Program-made: the position numbers and the translations under genes
The notes under the pieces: model-generated
Database searches by the model: none
What the model was told of the DNA's origin: nothing
What the model saw: the letters and a program-made list of their open reading frames with translations, nothing else
Shown here: piece after piece, positions 9,933 to 19,233 of the stretch
Numbering within the stretch: the first letter of the stretch is position 1
How the letters are laid out: every line of letters begins with the position of its first letter
From: Pseudenterobacter timonensis
GTDB taxonomy: Bacteria; Pseudomonadota; Gammaproteobacteria; Enterobacterales; Enterobacteriaceae
DNA: 64,000 nt
Direction of reading: 5' to 3'
NCBI RefSeq assembly: GCF_900021175.1
Contig: NZ_FCOP01000013.1
Location: 558,001 to 622,000, forward strand

Positions 9933-10943
9933 TTATTTCTTGCGCGCGTACTTCAGGGAATCCAGCGCCACTGCGAAAATAATAATGGCGCCCTTGATGA
10001 TGTACTGCCAGTACGGGTTAACGCCGATATAGGTCAGACCGTAGTTGATGACGGTAAAGATAATCACACCGGTCACTACGCCCAGCACCGTCCCCACGCC
10101 GCCGCTGAAGGAGACGCCGCCCACCACGCAGGCCGCAATCGCATCCAGTTCGTACATAAAGCCGAGGTTGTTGGTTGCCGATCCGATGCGTCCCGCTTCC
10201 AGCATCCCGCCAAAGGCGTAAAACACGCCAGACAGGGCATAGATCATCAGCAGGTTCAACGCCACGTTCACGCCCGAGACCTTCGCCGCTTCCGGATTAC
10301 CGCCGATGGCGAAAATGTTTTTCCCGAAGCGGGTTTTGTTCCACAGCACCCAGACAAACGCCACGGCAATGAGGGCGTAGAAGGTAATATAGGAGAGGCG
10401 GAAGCTCCCTAGCGCCACAAACCCCTGCGTAAAGGTCGAGAAGCCGCTGTCAAAGCCTGAAATAGGCGACGCCCCCACAAAATCGTAGTACAGGGAGTTG
10501 ATACCGTAGACGATGATCATCGTGCCCAGAGTGGTGATAAAAGGCGTCACGTTGAGGTAGGCGATGATGATGCCGTTAATCAGGCCGATCACCGCGCCAA
10601 TGGCGCACACGATAAGGATCACCAGCGCAATCGGCATGGTCGCCATCTCCGGAAAGACCTTGTTGGCGTTCTCCATCGACTGCAGCAGCGTGGCCGCCAC
10701 CACCGCCGCCAGGCCAACCTGACGCCCGGCGGAGAGGTCTGTCCCCTGAGTGACGATAAGTCCCGCCACGCCGAGCGCGATAATAATACGCACCGAAGAC
10801 TGTGTCAGAATGTTACTTAAGTTCAGCAGACTTAAGAAAGTGGGGTCCTGGAAAATAATAATAGCCAGCAAGACTAAAAGAACAACGTAAATACCGCCTT
10901 CTTTCAGATAAGTGAGAAAACTTTTTTTATTCAACGCACTCAT
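9933..10943 (-). CDS. mglC: Galactose/methyl-galactoside ABC transporter permease
   Basis: 336 aa, polytopic inner-membrane permease of the RbsC/MglC family with about ten helices. It carries the family stretch GTDLSAGRQVGLAAVVAATL and the EAA-like GGNPEAAKVSGV. It forms the channel for D-galactose and methyl-beta-galactoside with MglA and MglB. Last gene of mglBAC, with the start 15 bp after mglA and an AGGGGCTCCTC-type region upstream (complement). Confidence 0.97.
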   Translation of the reverse strand: MSALNKKSFLTYLKEGGIYVVLLVLLAIIIFQDPTFLSLLNLSNILTQSSVRIIIALGVAGLIVTQGTDLSAGRQVGLAAVVAATLLQSMENANKVFPEMATMPIALVILIVCAIGAVIGLINGIIIAYLNVTPFITTLGTMIIVYGINSLYYDFVGASPISGFDSGFSTFTQGFVALGSFRLSYITFYALIAVAFVWVLWNKTRFGKNIFAIGGNPEAAKVSGVNVALNLLMIYALSGVFYAFGGMLEAGRIGSATNNLGFMYELDAIAACVVGGVSFSGGVGTVLGVVTGVIIFTVINYGLTYIGVNPYWQYIIKGAIIIFAVALDSLKYARKK

Positions 10944-10958
10944 GAGGAGCCCCTGATC

Positions 10959-12479
10959 TTAAAGGTGCAAAGACGCAAGACGCAAAATTTCGTTTTGCGT
11001 TGTCGTTTTGGTGTCAACAATTCCAGCGACGAGGCCATTGCTCATCACCAGAATACGATCTGTGATCCCTAACAGTTCCGGCATTTCGGATGAAATAATA
11101 ATGATCCCTTTGTTCTTCTTAGCCAGCTCGGCAATCAGCTGGTAAATCTCGAATTTTGCCCCCACGTCGATACCGCGCGTCGGTTCATCGAGCATCAGAA
11201 TTTCCGGCTGGGTTAATAACCAGCGGCCGATAATGACCTTCTGCTGATTCCCTCCCGAAAGTGAACCTATTTGCGTGCGGTGGCCAGGCGTTTTCACGCG
11301 CATGGAGTCAATTACCCACTGGGTATCGCTTTTCATGCGGGAATTATCCAGCAGGCCGATTTTATTTTTGTAGTTCCGGATATTGGAGATTAACGAGTTA
11401 AAGTTAATATCCAGATAGGCGTAAATCCCGGTGGAACGACGCTCTTCCGTCACCAGTGCAAAGCCGTTATTAATGGCTTCGTTGGCGTTATGGTTATTTA
11501 TTTTTTTGCCGTGCAGCGTAATGGTGCCCTGCGACTTCTCGCGGATACCAAACAGCGTCTCAACGATATCGGTACGTTTGGCCCCCACCAGCCCGGCAAT
11601 ACCGAGGATCTCGCCTTTATGCAGGTCGAAGGAGACGTCGCGAATTGAGGGCTGGCGCAGGGAGGTAAGATTGCGCACCTCGAGGATCACCTCGCCCGGC
11701 TTGTTCTCTTTATCCGGGAAGCGCTGGTTGAGGGAGCGCCCCACCATCATGGCGATGATTTTGTCCATGTCCAGCCCTTCCAGCGGCTGGGTGGCGATCC
11801 ACTGCCCGTCGCGAAGGATGGTAATTTCATCGCACAGCTGGAAAATCTCTTCCATCTTATGCGAGATATAGACGATGCCGCAGCCGCGCTCTTTCAGTTT
11901 ACGGATAATGGTAAACAGGTGATTTACCTCTTTTTCCGTTAATGACGAAGTCGGCTCGTCCATAATGACGATTTTCGCGTCGTAAGAGAACGCTTTGGCG
12001 ATTTCGATCATCTGCATCTGCGACACGGAGAGCGTGCCGACGCGCGCCCGCGGATCGATATCAATATCCAGCTCATCGAAAATCGCTTTCGTATCGCGAT
12101 ACATTTTATCCTGATCGACAAATACGCCTTTGGTGGGATAACGCCCCAGCCACATATTGTCCATCACGGAACGTTGCAGAACCAGGTTCAGCTCCTGGTG
12201 CACCATGGAAATACCGTTTTCCAGCGCCTCTTTGGCGGAATGGAAATCGATCTCTTTGCCCTGAAATAGAATGCTGCCAGAATCTTTTTGATAGATCCCG
12301 AAAAGACACTTTAATAATGTCGATTTACCGGCGCCGTTCTCTCCCATCAACGCGTGAATAGAGTGAGGACGAACCTTTAAATTAACATTATCGAGAGCCT
12401 TAACGCCGGGAAAAGACTTGTTGATATTGGTCATTTCCAACAAGTATTCGCCTGACGATGGAGGAGTAGTGCTGACCAT
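10959..12479 (-). CDS. mglA: Galactose/methyl-galactoside ABC transporter ATP-binding protein
   Basis: 506 aa from the ATG at 12479; the frame stays open eight codons further, but [16 protein letters not shown] matches the E. coli start. Two fused ABC domains: the first has a canonical Walker A (GENGAGKST at 46-54) and the LSVSQMQ signature region; the second has a degenerate P-loop (GLVGAKRTD) but a good LSGGNQQK signature and Walker B ([12 protein letters not shown]). This asymmetry is normal for the sugar-type family. Powers MglC. Confidence 0.96.
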   Translation of the reverse strand: MVSTTPPSSGEYLLEMTNINKSFPGVKALDNVNLKVRPHSIHALMGENGAGKSTLLKCLFGIYQKDSGSILFQGKEIDFHSAKEALENGISMVHQELNLVLQRSVMDNMWLGRYPTKGVFVDQDKMYRDTKAIFDELDIDIDPRARVGTLSVSQMQMIEIAKAFSYDAKIVIMDEPTSSLTEKEVNHLFTIIRKLKERGCGIVYISHKMEEIFQLCDEITILRDGQWIATQPLEGLDMDKIIAMMVGRSLNQRFPDKENKPGEVILEVRNLTSLRQPSIRDVSFDLHKGEILGIAGLVGAKRTDIVETLFGIREKSQGTITLHGKKINNHNANEAINNGFALVTEERRSTGIYAYLDINFNSLISNIRNYKNKIGLLDNSRMKSDTQWVIDSMRVKTPGHRTQIGSLSGGNQQKVIIGRWLLTQPEILMLDEPTRGIDVGAKFEIYQLIAELAKKNKGIIIISSEMPELLGITDRILVMSNGLVAGIVDTKTTTQNEILRLASLHL

Positions 12480-12559
12480 AATTATACCTTGTCGGCCTCG
12501 CATAGCGCGTTATAAAAGGGCGCAACGAATTGCGCCCTGTGAGAACAGGCAAAACGTGA

Positions 12560-13558
12560 TTATTTACCGATAAACTCAGCCAGGTTGGACTGGTCTACGC
12601 CCACGTAAGGTACGCGAACGATTTTATTTTCAATTTTCCAGCTGGTGCCATCAGCGGCGCCTTTACCGTCGGCGAGGTTCTTCGCCAGATCAAAAGTCGC
12701 TTTCGCCTGGTTGTTGGCGTCGTTAAGTACCGTACCGGCCATCGCGCCCGATTTCACCAGCGCCAGCGCTTCCGGCAGGGCATCTACGCCGAATACCGGG
12801 ACCGAAGCTTTGTTATGCGCCTTCAGCGCTTCAATTGCACCCATTGCCATCGCGTCGTTGTTGGCGATAACCACTTCGATTTTGTTGGCGTTTGGACCGG
12901 AGAGCCACGCGTCCATCTTATCTTTCGCCTGGGCGGTATCCCACATGGCGGTATCTAACGCCAGCTGCTGGGTTTTCAGCCCTTTGTCGTTCAGCTCTTT
13001 GATAACGTAAGTGGTACGCGCTTCCGCATCCGGGTGGCCCGGCTCGCCTTTCAGCAGCACAAACTGGATCTGACCATCTTTGTTCATATCCCAGTTCGGG
13101 TTCGCCGCCCAGTGTTTGGCAATCAGATCGCCCTGAATAATGCCGGACTCTTTGGAATCGGTGCCCACGTAATAGGCTTTGTCATAGCTGTCCAGCGCCT
13201 TACGGGAAGGTTCTTTGTTGAAGAAAACAATCGGCACGTTCTGGCCGCGCGCTTTTTCGATGACCGTACCGGCTGCCGCCGGGTCGACCAGGTTAATCGC
13301 CAGCGCTTTAACCCCTTTCGCCAGCAGAACGTCGATCTGGTCGTTCTGTTTGGACTGGTCGTTCTGGGAGTCATTCATCAGCAGCTGTACGTCCGGCGCT
13401 GTTTTCGCATCTTTTTCAATCGCCTTGCGCACAACCGACATAAAGTTGTCATCATATTTATAAATCGTCACGCCAATACGGGTATCAGCGGCGTGCGCTG
13501 CTGCGCCAAAAAGCATGCTTGCCATAACAGCAGAAAGGGTCAACACCTTCTTATTCAT
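12560..13558 (-). CDS. mglB: Periplasmic D-galactose-binding protein
   Basis: 332 aa, identical in length to the E. coli protein. Cleavable signal peptide [20 protein letters not shown] ending ..AHA, with mature [17 protein letters not shown]. Binds galactose and glucose for MglAC transport and also serves as ligand receptor for Trg-mediated chemotaxis in E. coli. The calcium-loop region DMNKDGQIQ is visible. First gene of the operon; the upstream 292 bp hold a CRP site and a GalR/GalS operator. Confidence 0.97.
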   Translation of the reverse strand: MNKKVLTLSAVMASMLFGAAAHAADTRIGVTIYKYDDNFMSVVRKAIEKDAKTAPDVQLLMNDSQNDQSKQNDQIDVLLAKGVKALAINLVDPAAAGTVIEKARGQNVPIVFFNKEPSRKALDSYDKAYYVGTDSKESGIIQGDLIAKHWAANPNWDMNKDGQIQFVLLKGEPGHPDAEARTTYVIKELNDKGLKTQQLALDTAMWDTAQAKDKMDAWLSGPNANKIEVVIANNDAMAMGAIEALKAHNKASVPVFGVDALPEALALVKSGAMAGTVLNDANNQAKATFDLAKNLADGKGAADGTSWKIENKIVRVPYVGVDQSNLAEFIGK

Positions 13559-13804
13559 GGTATCTCCGGTATTTATGCAGGGTAGTTCTTGTGAATAACG
13601 GACGGCGGGCAGGAAGCGAAAAAAACGTTACTGACAGCCGAATTTCACTTATAAAAATTCTTTTCTTCCGTGTTCGGTAAGGCTCCAGAAATGCGTTTTT
13701 TTGGTTCAGGAACATGTCGGTTATGCAGGAATGATTTACTTGCCGTTACATAACGTTTCAGGCTCTAAAACGCTGCCATCATAGTCAGCAGGTTGTTAAG
13801 ATAC

Positions 13805-13820
13805 TGTGAAATTACTCACA
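13805..13820. promoter_or_regulatory. CRP site upstream of mglBAC
   Basis: TGTGAAATTACTCACA has both CRP half-sites perfect (TGTGA-N6-TCACA). It lies about 250 bp before mglB, next to the GalS operator, as in the E. coli mgl promoter. Implies cAMP-CRP activation of mglBAC. Confidence 0.85.
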
Positions 13821-13822
13821 GA

Positions 13823-13838
13823 TTGAAAACGGTTACAT
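13823..13838. promoter_or_regulatory. GalR/GalS operator of mglBAC
   Basis: On the minus strand the sequence reads ATGTAACCGTTTTCAA, a good match to the GalR/GalS consensus GTGKAANCGNTTNCAC, with the central CG and the AA/TT arms intact. It is adjacent to the CRP site at 13805-13820 and ends 12 bp before the galS stop. Confidence 0.75.
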
Positions 13839-13850
13839 CACGTTCCGTTA

Positions 13851-14873
13851 TCAGTTAGTGATCGGCGCCACAGTTTGCCGCTGGGCAACCGAATGGCGGC
13901 GTACCAGAGTCGGCATGAAGCAGTGCGTTGCACTGGGATCGAGCAGCCCTGCGGCCCCCTGTAGCGCCAGCTCTGTCGCCAGCCGCGCCATTGAGGCGAT
14001 GGGATAACGCACCGTAGTAAGCTGCGGATCGGTGTAACGGGCGATGGGAATATCATCGAAACCAATCAATGAAAGATGCTGGGGAATGGCGATACCGTTA
14101 TCCTTGAGCGCGGTCAGCGCCCCGGCAGCCATGCTATCGTTGTAGGCAAACACCGCAGTGAGCTGAAGGTTCCGGCCCAGCAGTTCGACCATCGCCGCCT
14201 CCCCGCCCTGCATATCCGGCGTGCCGGTGCCAACCCAGCTCTCCGCAGGGGTAATCCCCGCCTCGCGCAGGGCGTTTTGCCACCCTTCGCGGCGCATCAC
14301 ATCATCTTCAATACGGTGGCTGGAGGCGAGATAGCCGATACGCTGATGGCCGTTATTAAGCAACATTCGCGTCGCCATCATCGCTCCGCTGACGTTATCC
14401 AGCCCCACGCAGCGGTGAGCGTAGCCGGGCACGATGCGATTAATCAGCACCATACCGGGGATCTGATCCATAAAACCGGAAAGTTCTTCATCGCTCAGGG
14501 CCTTGGAGTGAACAATCAGCGCGTTACAGCGCTGGCGGATGAGGACTTCGATGGCGTGACGCTCTTTTTCCACCTCGTGGTAACTGTTGCCGATCAGCAC
14601 ATATTTCTGGTGCTGCTGGGCGACGACATCCACCGCTTTGACCAGCGCGCCGAAAAAGGCGTCAGAAACATCCATCACCACCACGCCGATGGTGTCGCTC
14701 ATCTGGGTAGCGAGCGCCTGGGCATTGGCGTTGGGGCGGTAGCCGAGCTGCGTCACCGCTTTCATCACGCTTTCGCGTGTTTCAGGGCTGACCAGCGCGC
14801 TTTTGTTAAGCACGCGCGAAACGGTGGCAACGGAAACGCCCGCCAGGCGGGCCACGTCACGAATGGTGATCAT
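13851..14873 (-). CDS. galS: LacI-family repressor GalS
   Basis: 340 aa from ATG 14873 ([20 protein letters not shown]), chosen by agreement with the family; the frame extends three codons upstream. N-terminal LacI helix-turn-helix and hinge (residues 1-56), then a periplasmic-binding-protein-like effector domain. Represses mglBAC and its own gene, with D-galactose as inducer. C-terminus is a few residues shorter than in E. coli (ends ITN). GalR is its paralogue, but position upstream of mglB identifies GalS. Confidence 0.94.
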   Translation of the reverse strand: MITIRDVARLAGVSVATVSRVLNKSALVSPETRESVMKAVTQLGYRPNANAQALATQMSDTIGVVVMDVSDAFFGALVKAVDVVAQQHQKYVLIGNSYHEVEKERHAIEVLIRQRCNALIVHSKALSDEELSGFMDQIPGMVLINRIVPGYAHRCVGLDNVSGAMMATRMLLNNGHQRIGYLASSHRIEDDVMRREGWQNALREAGITPAESWVGTGTPDMQGGEAAMVELLGRNLQLTAVFAYNDSMAAGALTALKDNGIAIPQHLSLIGFDDIPIARYTDPQLTTVRYPIASMARLATELALQGAAGLLDPSATHCFMPTLVRRHSVAQRQTVAPITN

Positions 14874-14983
14874 ATTCCCCATCCTTTAAAAGATTGCAGC
14901 AACTCACAGACACCCCCCTGTGTTAAGCAAGGTGGCTATTCTGGCAGCGAGCAGGCGGGGACTACGTGAAGAAGCTCACACGG

Positions 14984-14999
14984 ATGAAAGCGCTTACAT
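14984..14999. promoter_or_regulatory. GalR/GalS operator of galS
   Basis: ATGAAAGCGCTTACAT matches GTGKAANCGNTTNCAC at the conserved AA, CG, TT and CA positions. It lies 110 bp upstream of the galS start and is the expected autoregulatory operator. Confidence 0.7.
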
Positions 15000-15015
15000 C
15001 CGTTTTGTTAATGAT

Positions 15016-15031
15016 TGTGATCCAGATCGTT
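15016..15031. promoter_or_regulatory. Candidate CRP site of galS
   Basis: TGTGATCCAGATCGTT has one perfect CRP half-site and a weak second one, 16 bp from the galS operator. It touches the yeiB stop codon. Confidence 0.4.
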
Positions 15032-16187
15032 ATCTGGATGTATCAGATAATGAAACACCTGACGCACGCGCGGTTAACTGTCGCCACAGCCATTCCACCG
15101 GCCCCTGGCGGAAAACGCGCAGCCAGTAGTAAGAGAAGAGCAGATTGATCGCCCAGACCGGAATAACGAACGTCAGCAGCGTGAGCCTGTCGAATTTCAT
15201 AAACAGGTCAAACCGGTAGAAAAGCGTGGTGCAGATCAGGGTCTGCAGGAGATAGTTGCTGAGCGCCATTCTGCCGACGCAGGCGACTGCCGCTACGACT
15301 TTAAGCCGCGCCAGCTGCGGCCAGAAGCCGTAGATCAGCGCGGCGTAGCCCACAGTCTGAAACGGCGCGCTCAGCTCGCGCGGGGCCTGTAACAGGAACG
15401 CGCACCAGCGCACATCCCAGTGCAGCTTCCACTGAAGGATAATCGCCGGCAGGTTAATCGCCATGCCGAGCAGCACCAGCCCTGCCCCCACCCGGCGGTA
15501 GTGGCGAAGGCTGAACTGGCCGCGCAGCCAGCCGCTGCGCATCAGCGCGGCGCCCATCAGCATCATCCCGGCAAGCTGCCAGCCGTACTGCGCCCCCAGC
15601 GCAATCAGGCTATCGCCGAGCATGTCGGCGCGATTGCCGATAGCCTCCATGCCGCCCTGCTGTTTCCAGAACTGCTCATACTGCAGGTTCGCCGCATCCG
15701 GCACCCAGCTGCGGCTGGTGGTATCCCCCGCCATCAGCCCCAGCAGCACCAGCACGCCGAGGCCAACCAGATAGAGCATCACGCCGGTGTTAAAGAGGCT
15801 TTTAACGCTGTGTGCGTCGCGTATCATCCGCCAGCAGATAAGCCCCACCAGCCCGTAAGCCAGCAGAATATCGCCATCCCAGAACAAGAGGCCGTGAAGG
15901 AAACCGAGCAGGACGAGCAGCGTCAGGCGAGACTGGATCCAGCGCTTGCCGCGCCTGAGCAACAGTTGTAGCCCGGCGCCAAAGAGCAGAGCAAAGAGCG
16001 TCAGGAATTTTACCTGGGCGAAGAGATCCATAATCGCCCATGTCCAGGCGTCACGGAGGGTGATATCGCCATACCAGGCGGGATTGAGGTAAGCCGCCTT
16101 CGGCAGGCCGAAGGCGTTAATATTCAGCAACAGGATCCCCAGAATGGCCACGCCACGTACAAAGTCCAGCGTGACATTACGTTCCAT
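15030..16187 (-). CDS. yeiB: DUF418 inner-membrane protein YeiB
   Basis: 385 aa, about ten hydrophobic segments; begins MERNVTLDFVRGVAILGILL, the classic DUF418 N-terminus, and ends with the conserved RQGPVEWLWRQLT. Function unknown; the family has been suggested to move small metabolites. It follows folE by 14 bp on the same strand, so a folE-yeiB operon is likely, as in E. coli. Confidence 0.93.
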   Translation of the reverse strand: MERNVTLDFVRGVAILGILLLNINAFGLPKAAYLNPAWYGDITLRDAWTWAIMDLFAQVKFLTLFALLFGAGLQLLLRRGKRWIQSRLTLLVLLGFLHGLLFWDGDILLAYGLVGLICWRMIRDAHSVKSLFNTGVMLYLVGLGVLVLLGLMAGDTTSRSWVPDAANLQYEQFWKQQGGMEAIGNRADMLGDSLIALGAQYGWQLAGMMLMGAALMRSGWLRGQFSLRHYRRVGAGLVLLGMAINLPAIILQWKLHWDVRWCAFLLQAPRELSAPFQTVGYAALIYGFWPQLARLKVVAAVACVGRMALSNYLLQTLICTTLFYRFDLFMKFDRLTLLTFVIPVWAINLLFSYYWLRVFRQGPVEWLWRQLTARASGVSLSDTSR

Positions 16188-16201
16188 GATCCTGTCCTGT
16201 A

Positions 16202-16870
16202 TCAGTTAGTGTGGCGCACCGCGCGCAGAAATTCCTGGCGGGTGTTCTGGCTGGACTTGAACAGGCCGCCCAGCGAGGTGGTGGTGGTGGCGCTGGTCGC
16301 ATCGCGGATGCCGCGCGCCTTCACGCAGTAGTGAACCGCGTCGATAGAGACCGCCACGTTGTTGGTGCCGAGCAGCGTCTGCAGCGCGGTCAGGATCTGC
16401 TGGGTCAGGCGCTCCTGTACCTGCGGGCGCTGGGCGAAAAACTGCACGATGCGGTTGATCTTGGAGAGACCAATCACCGAATCTTTCGGGATATAGGCCA
16501 CCGTCGCCTTGCCGTCGATGGTAACAAAATGGTGTTCACAGGTGCTGGTCAGGGTAATGTCGCGCACCGTCACCATCTCATCCACCTTCATCTTGTTTTC
16601 AATGACGGTGATTTTAGGGAAGTTGGCGTAATCAAGACCGGAGAAGATCTCGTCAACGTACATTTTGGCGATACGGTGCGGCGTCTCCATCAGGCTGTCA
16701 TCGCTCAGATCAAGGTTCAGCAGCTGCATAACCTCGGTCATGTGACCGGCGATCAGGCGCTTGCGGGTTTCATTATCCATCTCGTTAACGGGCGGGCGCA
16801 GCGGGGTTTCCAGACCGCGGGCAACCAGCGCTTCGTGAACGAGAGCGGCTTCTTTACTGAGTGATGGCAT
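16202..16870 (-). CDS. folE: GTP cyclohydrolase I
   Basis: 222 aa, as in E. coli. Converts GTP to 7,8-dihydroneopterin triphosphate, the first step of folate (and queuosine-related) synthesis. Zinc ligands are visible: C111 and H114 in STCEHHF, and C182 in HYCVKARG. Catalytic-core stretch [20 protein letters not shown] is intact. Probably co-transcribed with yeiB. A Fur-like TGATAATTATTA element about 100 bp upstream (16969-16980) is noted but weak. Confidence 0.97.
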   Translation of the reverse strand: MPSLSKEAALVHEALVARGLETPLRPPVNEMDNETRKRLIAGHMTEVMQLLNLDLSDDSLMETPHRIAKMYVDEIFSGLDYANFPKITVIENKMKVDEMVTVRDITLTSTCEHHFVTIDGKATVAYIPKDSVIGLSKINRIVQFFAQRPQVQERLTQQILTALQTLLGTNNVAVSIDAVHYCVKARGIRDATSATTTTSLGGLFKSSQNTRQEFLRAVRHTN

Positions 16871-16977
16871 GCTTTTTCTCCTGCAGGTGTGGCTGTCTCT
16901 CGCTCGATGTAAGGCGAAAGTGTGCGCTCATTGTGCGTGAGGCGGCGCACATAATCCAGTATTCACGATGATAATTA

Positions 16978-18123
16978 TTACAATTGCCGCTGCCTTTCAC
17001 CCTGACGATGCCATACCAGTCCCCCGCCGATGGCCAGCGCGACTCCCGCAATGCCCAGCGCAGGCTCCAGCCGGTGGGTCAGCCAGGTGGAGATGGCCGA
17101 GGTCATCGGCCCCACGAGCTGACCAACGGCGTAGCCGGTGGTGAGCAATCCGGCCATATAACGGGTGTGTTGCGGAGCCAGCTCGCGCCCGTACAGCAGC
17201 GAAAGCTGAACCGCGCAGAGGAAACCGCCCCCTACCAGCAGCGCGCCGGTCACCAGCCCGCTCATGCCCGGCAGTAACCATGCGGCTATTACCCCCAGCC
17301 CCTGTAGCCAGAGGACCACCGCCAGCCGACGGTTTGAGGTCGAGATATGGCGCATGGCAATGCTCAGCGCGATACCGACCACCGACGCCGCGCCAAAGAC
17401 CGGCCAGACGAACTGGGCAAAAAGGCTGCCGGGAAAACGCAGAGCCGCCATCTGAGATAAAAAGGTGGCAGGCAGGATATAACCAAACCCGGCGAGGCTG
17501 TAGCTCCAGACCAGACGGCGCATATTCTGTGTGAGGGTGAGCGGCTCCGGCGCGCTCTCCGGGCGATGAAGCTGCCCTGGCCGCGGCAGATAACGCCCTA
17601 CCAGCACCACCAGCAGCAGCGCCAGCACGCCGTAGATCTGCCAGGCCGCTGCGGCGGAGAGCGCATGGGCCTGGATATAGACCGCCAGCAGGCCGCTCAG
17701 GGCGATCCCGGCGCCCGGCCCGGCAAAGACCGCGGCGCTCAGGCCCGGCTTGCCGTAGTGCGCCAGCCGCTCATTGCTCCAGGCGGCGATTAGCACCATC
17801 GACCAGCCGCTCATGCAGCCGATCGTAAAACGCAGCAGACCATGGACAATGGCATTATCCCCGGCGGCGGAGAGCAGCGTCAACGCGACCGCCCCGCCGA
17901 TACCGAGCCACAGCCGCCCCTCCACGAAGCGGTGGGCGCGCATTGCGTCCCAAGCGCCCACGAGGTAACCCAGATAGTTCATGGCCGCCACCAGCCCGGC
18001 GCTGGTGAGGGTAAGCTGTCCGGCGGCAATCATCAGCGGTACCTGCGGCGTAAAGGCGAACCGCCCTATTCCCATCGCCACCACGAGCACAATGAATCCG
18101 CAGAGCGCAATACGCAGCGCCAT
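16978..18123 (-). CDS. YbfB/YjiJ-type MFS transporter
   Basis: 381 aa, twelve probable membrane helices. The N-terminus (IGRFAFTPQVPLMIAAGQLT...GLVAAMNYLGYLVGAW) is typical of the YbfB/YjiJ family of major facilitator proteins. Substrate unknown. Divergent from yeiG with a 135-bp gap that holds a perfect palindrome. E. coli has no gene between folE and yeiG, so this is an extra gene for the locus; base composition does not stand out by eye. Confidence 0.8.
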   Translation of the reverse strand: MALRIALCGFIVLVVAMGIGRFAFTPQVPLMIAAGQLTLTSAGLVAAMNYLGYLVGAWDAMRAHRFVEGRLWLGIGGAVALTLLSAAGDNAIVHGLLRFTIGCMSGWSMVLIAAWSNERLAHYGKPGLSAAVFAGPGAGIALSGLLAVYIQAHALSAAAAWQIYGVLALLLVVLVGRYLPRPGQLHRPESAPEPLTLTQNMRRLVWSYSLAGFGYILPATFLSQMAALRFPGSLFAQFVWPVFGAASVVGIALSIAMRHISTSNRRLAVVLWLQGLGVIAAWLLPGMSGLVTGALLVGGGFLCAVQLSLLYGRELAPQHTRYMAGLLTTGYAVGQLVGPMTSAISTWLTHRLEPALGIAGVALAIGGGLVWHRQGERQRQL

Positions 18124-18191
18124 GGCTACCTCAATTGTTAAAATAAAGTTAATTTATGATGCAACATTTACTGCATAACCGGAAGTGAAAG

Positions 18192-18205
18192 TTACCTGCA
18201 GGTAA
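18192..18205. promoter_or_regulatory. Perfect 14-bp palindrome between MFS gene and yeiG
   Basis: TTACCTGCAGGTAA is a perfect inverted repeat in the divergent intergenic region, 67 bp from the MFS start and 53 bp from yeiG. It looks like a dimeric repressor operator; the cognate protein is not identifiable from this window. Confidence 0.5.
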
Positions 18206-18220
18206 ACAAATTATCTGTAT

Positions 18221-18239
18221 GATAGAAATAATGATTATC
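18221..18239. promoter_or_regulatory. Candidate Fur box upstream of yeiG
   Basis: GATAGAAATAATGATTATC matches the 19-bp Fur consensus GATAATGATAATCATTATC at 15 positions by hand count. It ends 19 bp before the yeiG ATG, where Fur binding would block transcription or initiation. Confidence 0.45.
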
Positions 18240-18258
18240 CGTTAGTAAGGAGCTCTGC

Positions 18259-19095
18259 ATGGAACTGCTCGAAGAACATCGCTGTTTTGAAGGCCGACAG
18301 CAGCGCTGGCGGCACGACTCCGCCGTGCTGAACTGCGCCATGACCTTCAGTATTTTTCTTCCTCCCCCGATCGACGGGAAAAAACCGCCCGTGCTCTACT
18401 GGCTTTCCGGCCTGACCTGCAACGATGAGAATTTCACCACCAAAGCGGGGGCGCAGCGGGTGGCGGCGGAGCTGGGCATTGCGCTGGTGATGCCCGATAC
18501 CAGCCCGCGCGGCGACGCGGTGGCGGACGATGCCCAGTACGATCTGGGTAAAGGGGCGGGCTTTTATCTCAATGCTACCGAACAGCCCTGGGCGAGCCAT
18601 TACCGTATGTATGATTACATCCGCGACGAACTGCCCGCGCTGATTGAGGCGGAGTTTTCGGTCAGCGACCGTCGCGCTATCTCTGGTCACTCTATGGGAG
18701 GCCACGGCGCGCTTATTATGGCGCTGAAAAATCCGGGTCGCTTCAGCAGCGTCTCGGCGTTCGCCCCCATCGTGAACCCTACGCAGGTGCCCTGGGGACA
18801 GAAAGCGTTTAGCCATTATCTGGGGGAAGAGGCGGAAAAATGGCAGGCATGGGATAGCTGCGCGCTGATGCTGGCGAGCCAGGCTGAAGATGCGATTCCT
18901 GCGCTGATTGATCAGGGCGACGCCGACCCGTTCCTCGCCGGGCAGCTGCAGCCTGCGGTACTGGCCGAAGCCGCGCGCCAGAAGGCGTGGCCGCTTACCC
19001 TGCGTATTCAGCCGGGGTACGATCACAGCTATTACTTTATTGCGTCGTTTATTGAAGATCATCTCCGCTTCCATGCGGAGCATTTGTTCAGATAA
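18259..19095 (+). CDS. yeiG: S-formylglutathione hydrolase YeiG
   Basis: 278 aa, esterase-D family alpha/beta hydrolase. Hydrolyses S-formylglutathione to formate and glutathione in formaldehyde detoxification; also acts on other small esters. Catalytic triad can be placed: S145 in SGHSMGG, D223 in DQGDADPF, H256 in GYDHSYYF. The family GLTC segment is at 51-54. The ATG has TAAGGAG upstream. In E. coli frmB is the inducible paralogue and yeiG the constitutive one; here the upstream region carries a palindrome and a Fur-like box. Confidence 0.95.
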   Translation: MELLEEHRCFEGRQQRWRHDSAVLNCAMTFSIFLPPPIDGKKPPVLYWLSGLTCNDENFTTKAGAQRVAAELGIALVMPDTSPRGDAVADDAQYDLGKGAGFYLNATEQPWASHYRMYDYIRDELPALIEAEFSVSDRRAISGHSMGGHGALIMALKNPGRFSSVSAFAPIVNPTQVPWGQKAFSHYLGEEAEKWQAWDSCALMLASQAEDAIPALIDQGDADPFLAGQLQPAVLAEAARQKAWPLTLRIQPGYDHSYYFIASFIEDHLRFHAEHLFR

Positions 19096-19105
19096 ACGCG
19101 CTATT

Positions 19106-19225
19106 GCCGGGTGGCGCTGACGCTTACCCGGCCTGTGGATTGTGCGCAATTATTGCCGGGTGGCGGCTACGCCTTACCCGGCCTACGGGTTGTGTGTGGT
19201 TTAATACCGGGTGGCATCAGACCGC
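19106..19225. repeat. REP cluster (two full, one partial element)
   Basis: Two direct units with the core GCCGGGTGGCG...CTTACCCGGCCT (19106-19135 and 19154-19186) and a partial third from 19206. They fill the gap between convergent yeiG and cirA. Confidence 0.85.
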
Positions 19226-19233
19226 ACGCTCCG

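Noticed and set aside
16968..16986. Fur box upstream of folE
   Set aside because: TGATAATTATTA gives a core resemblance but only about 13 of 19 consensus positions match, and it overlaps the neighbouring stop codon; too weak to list.
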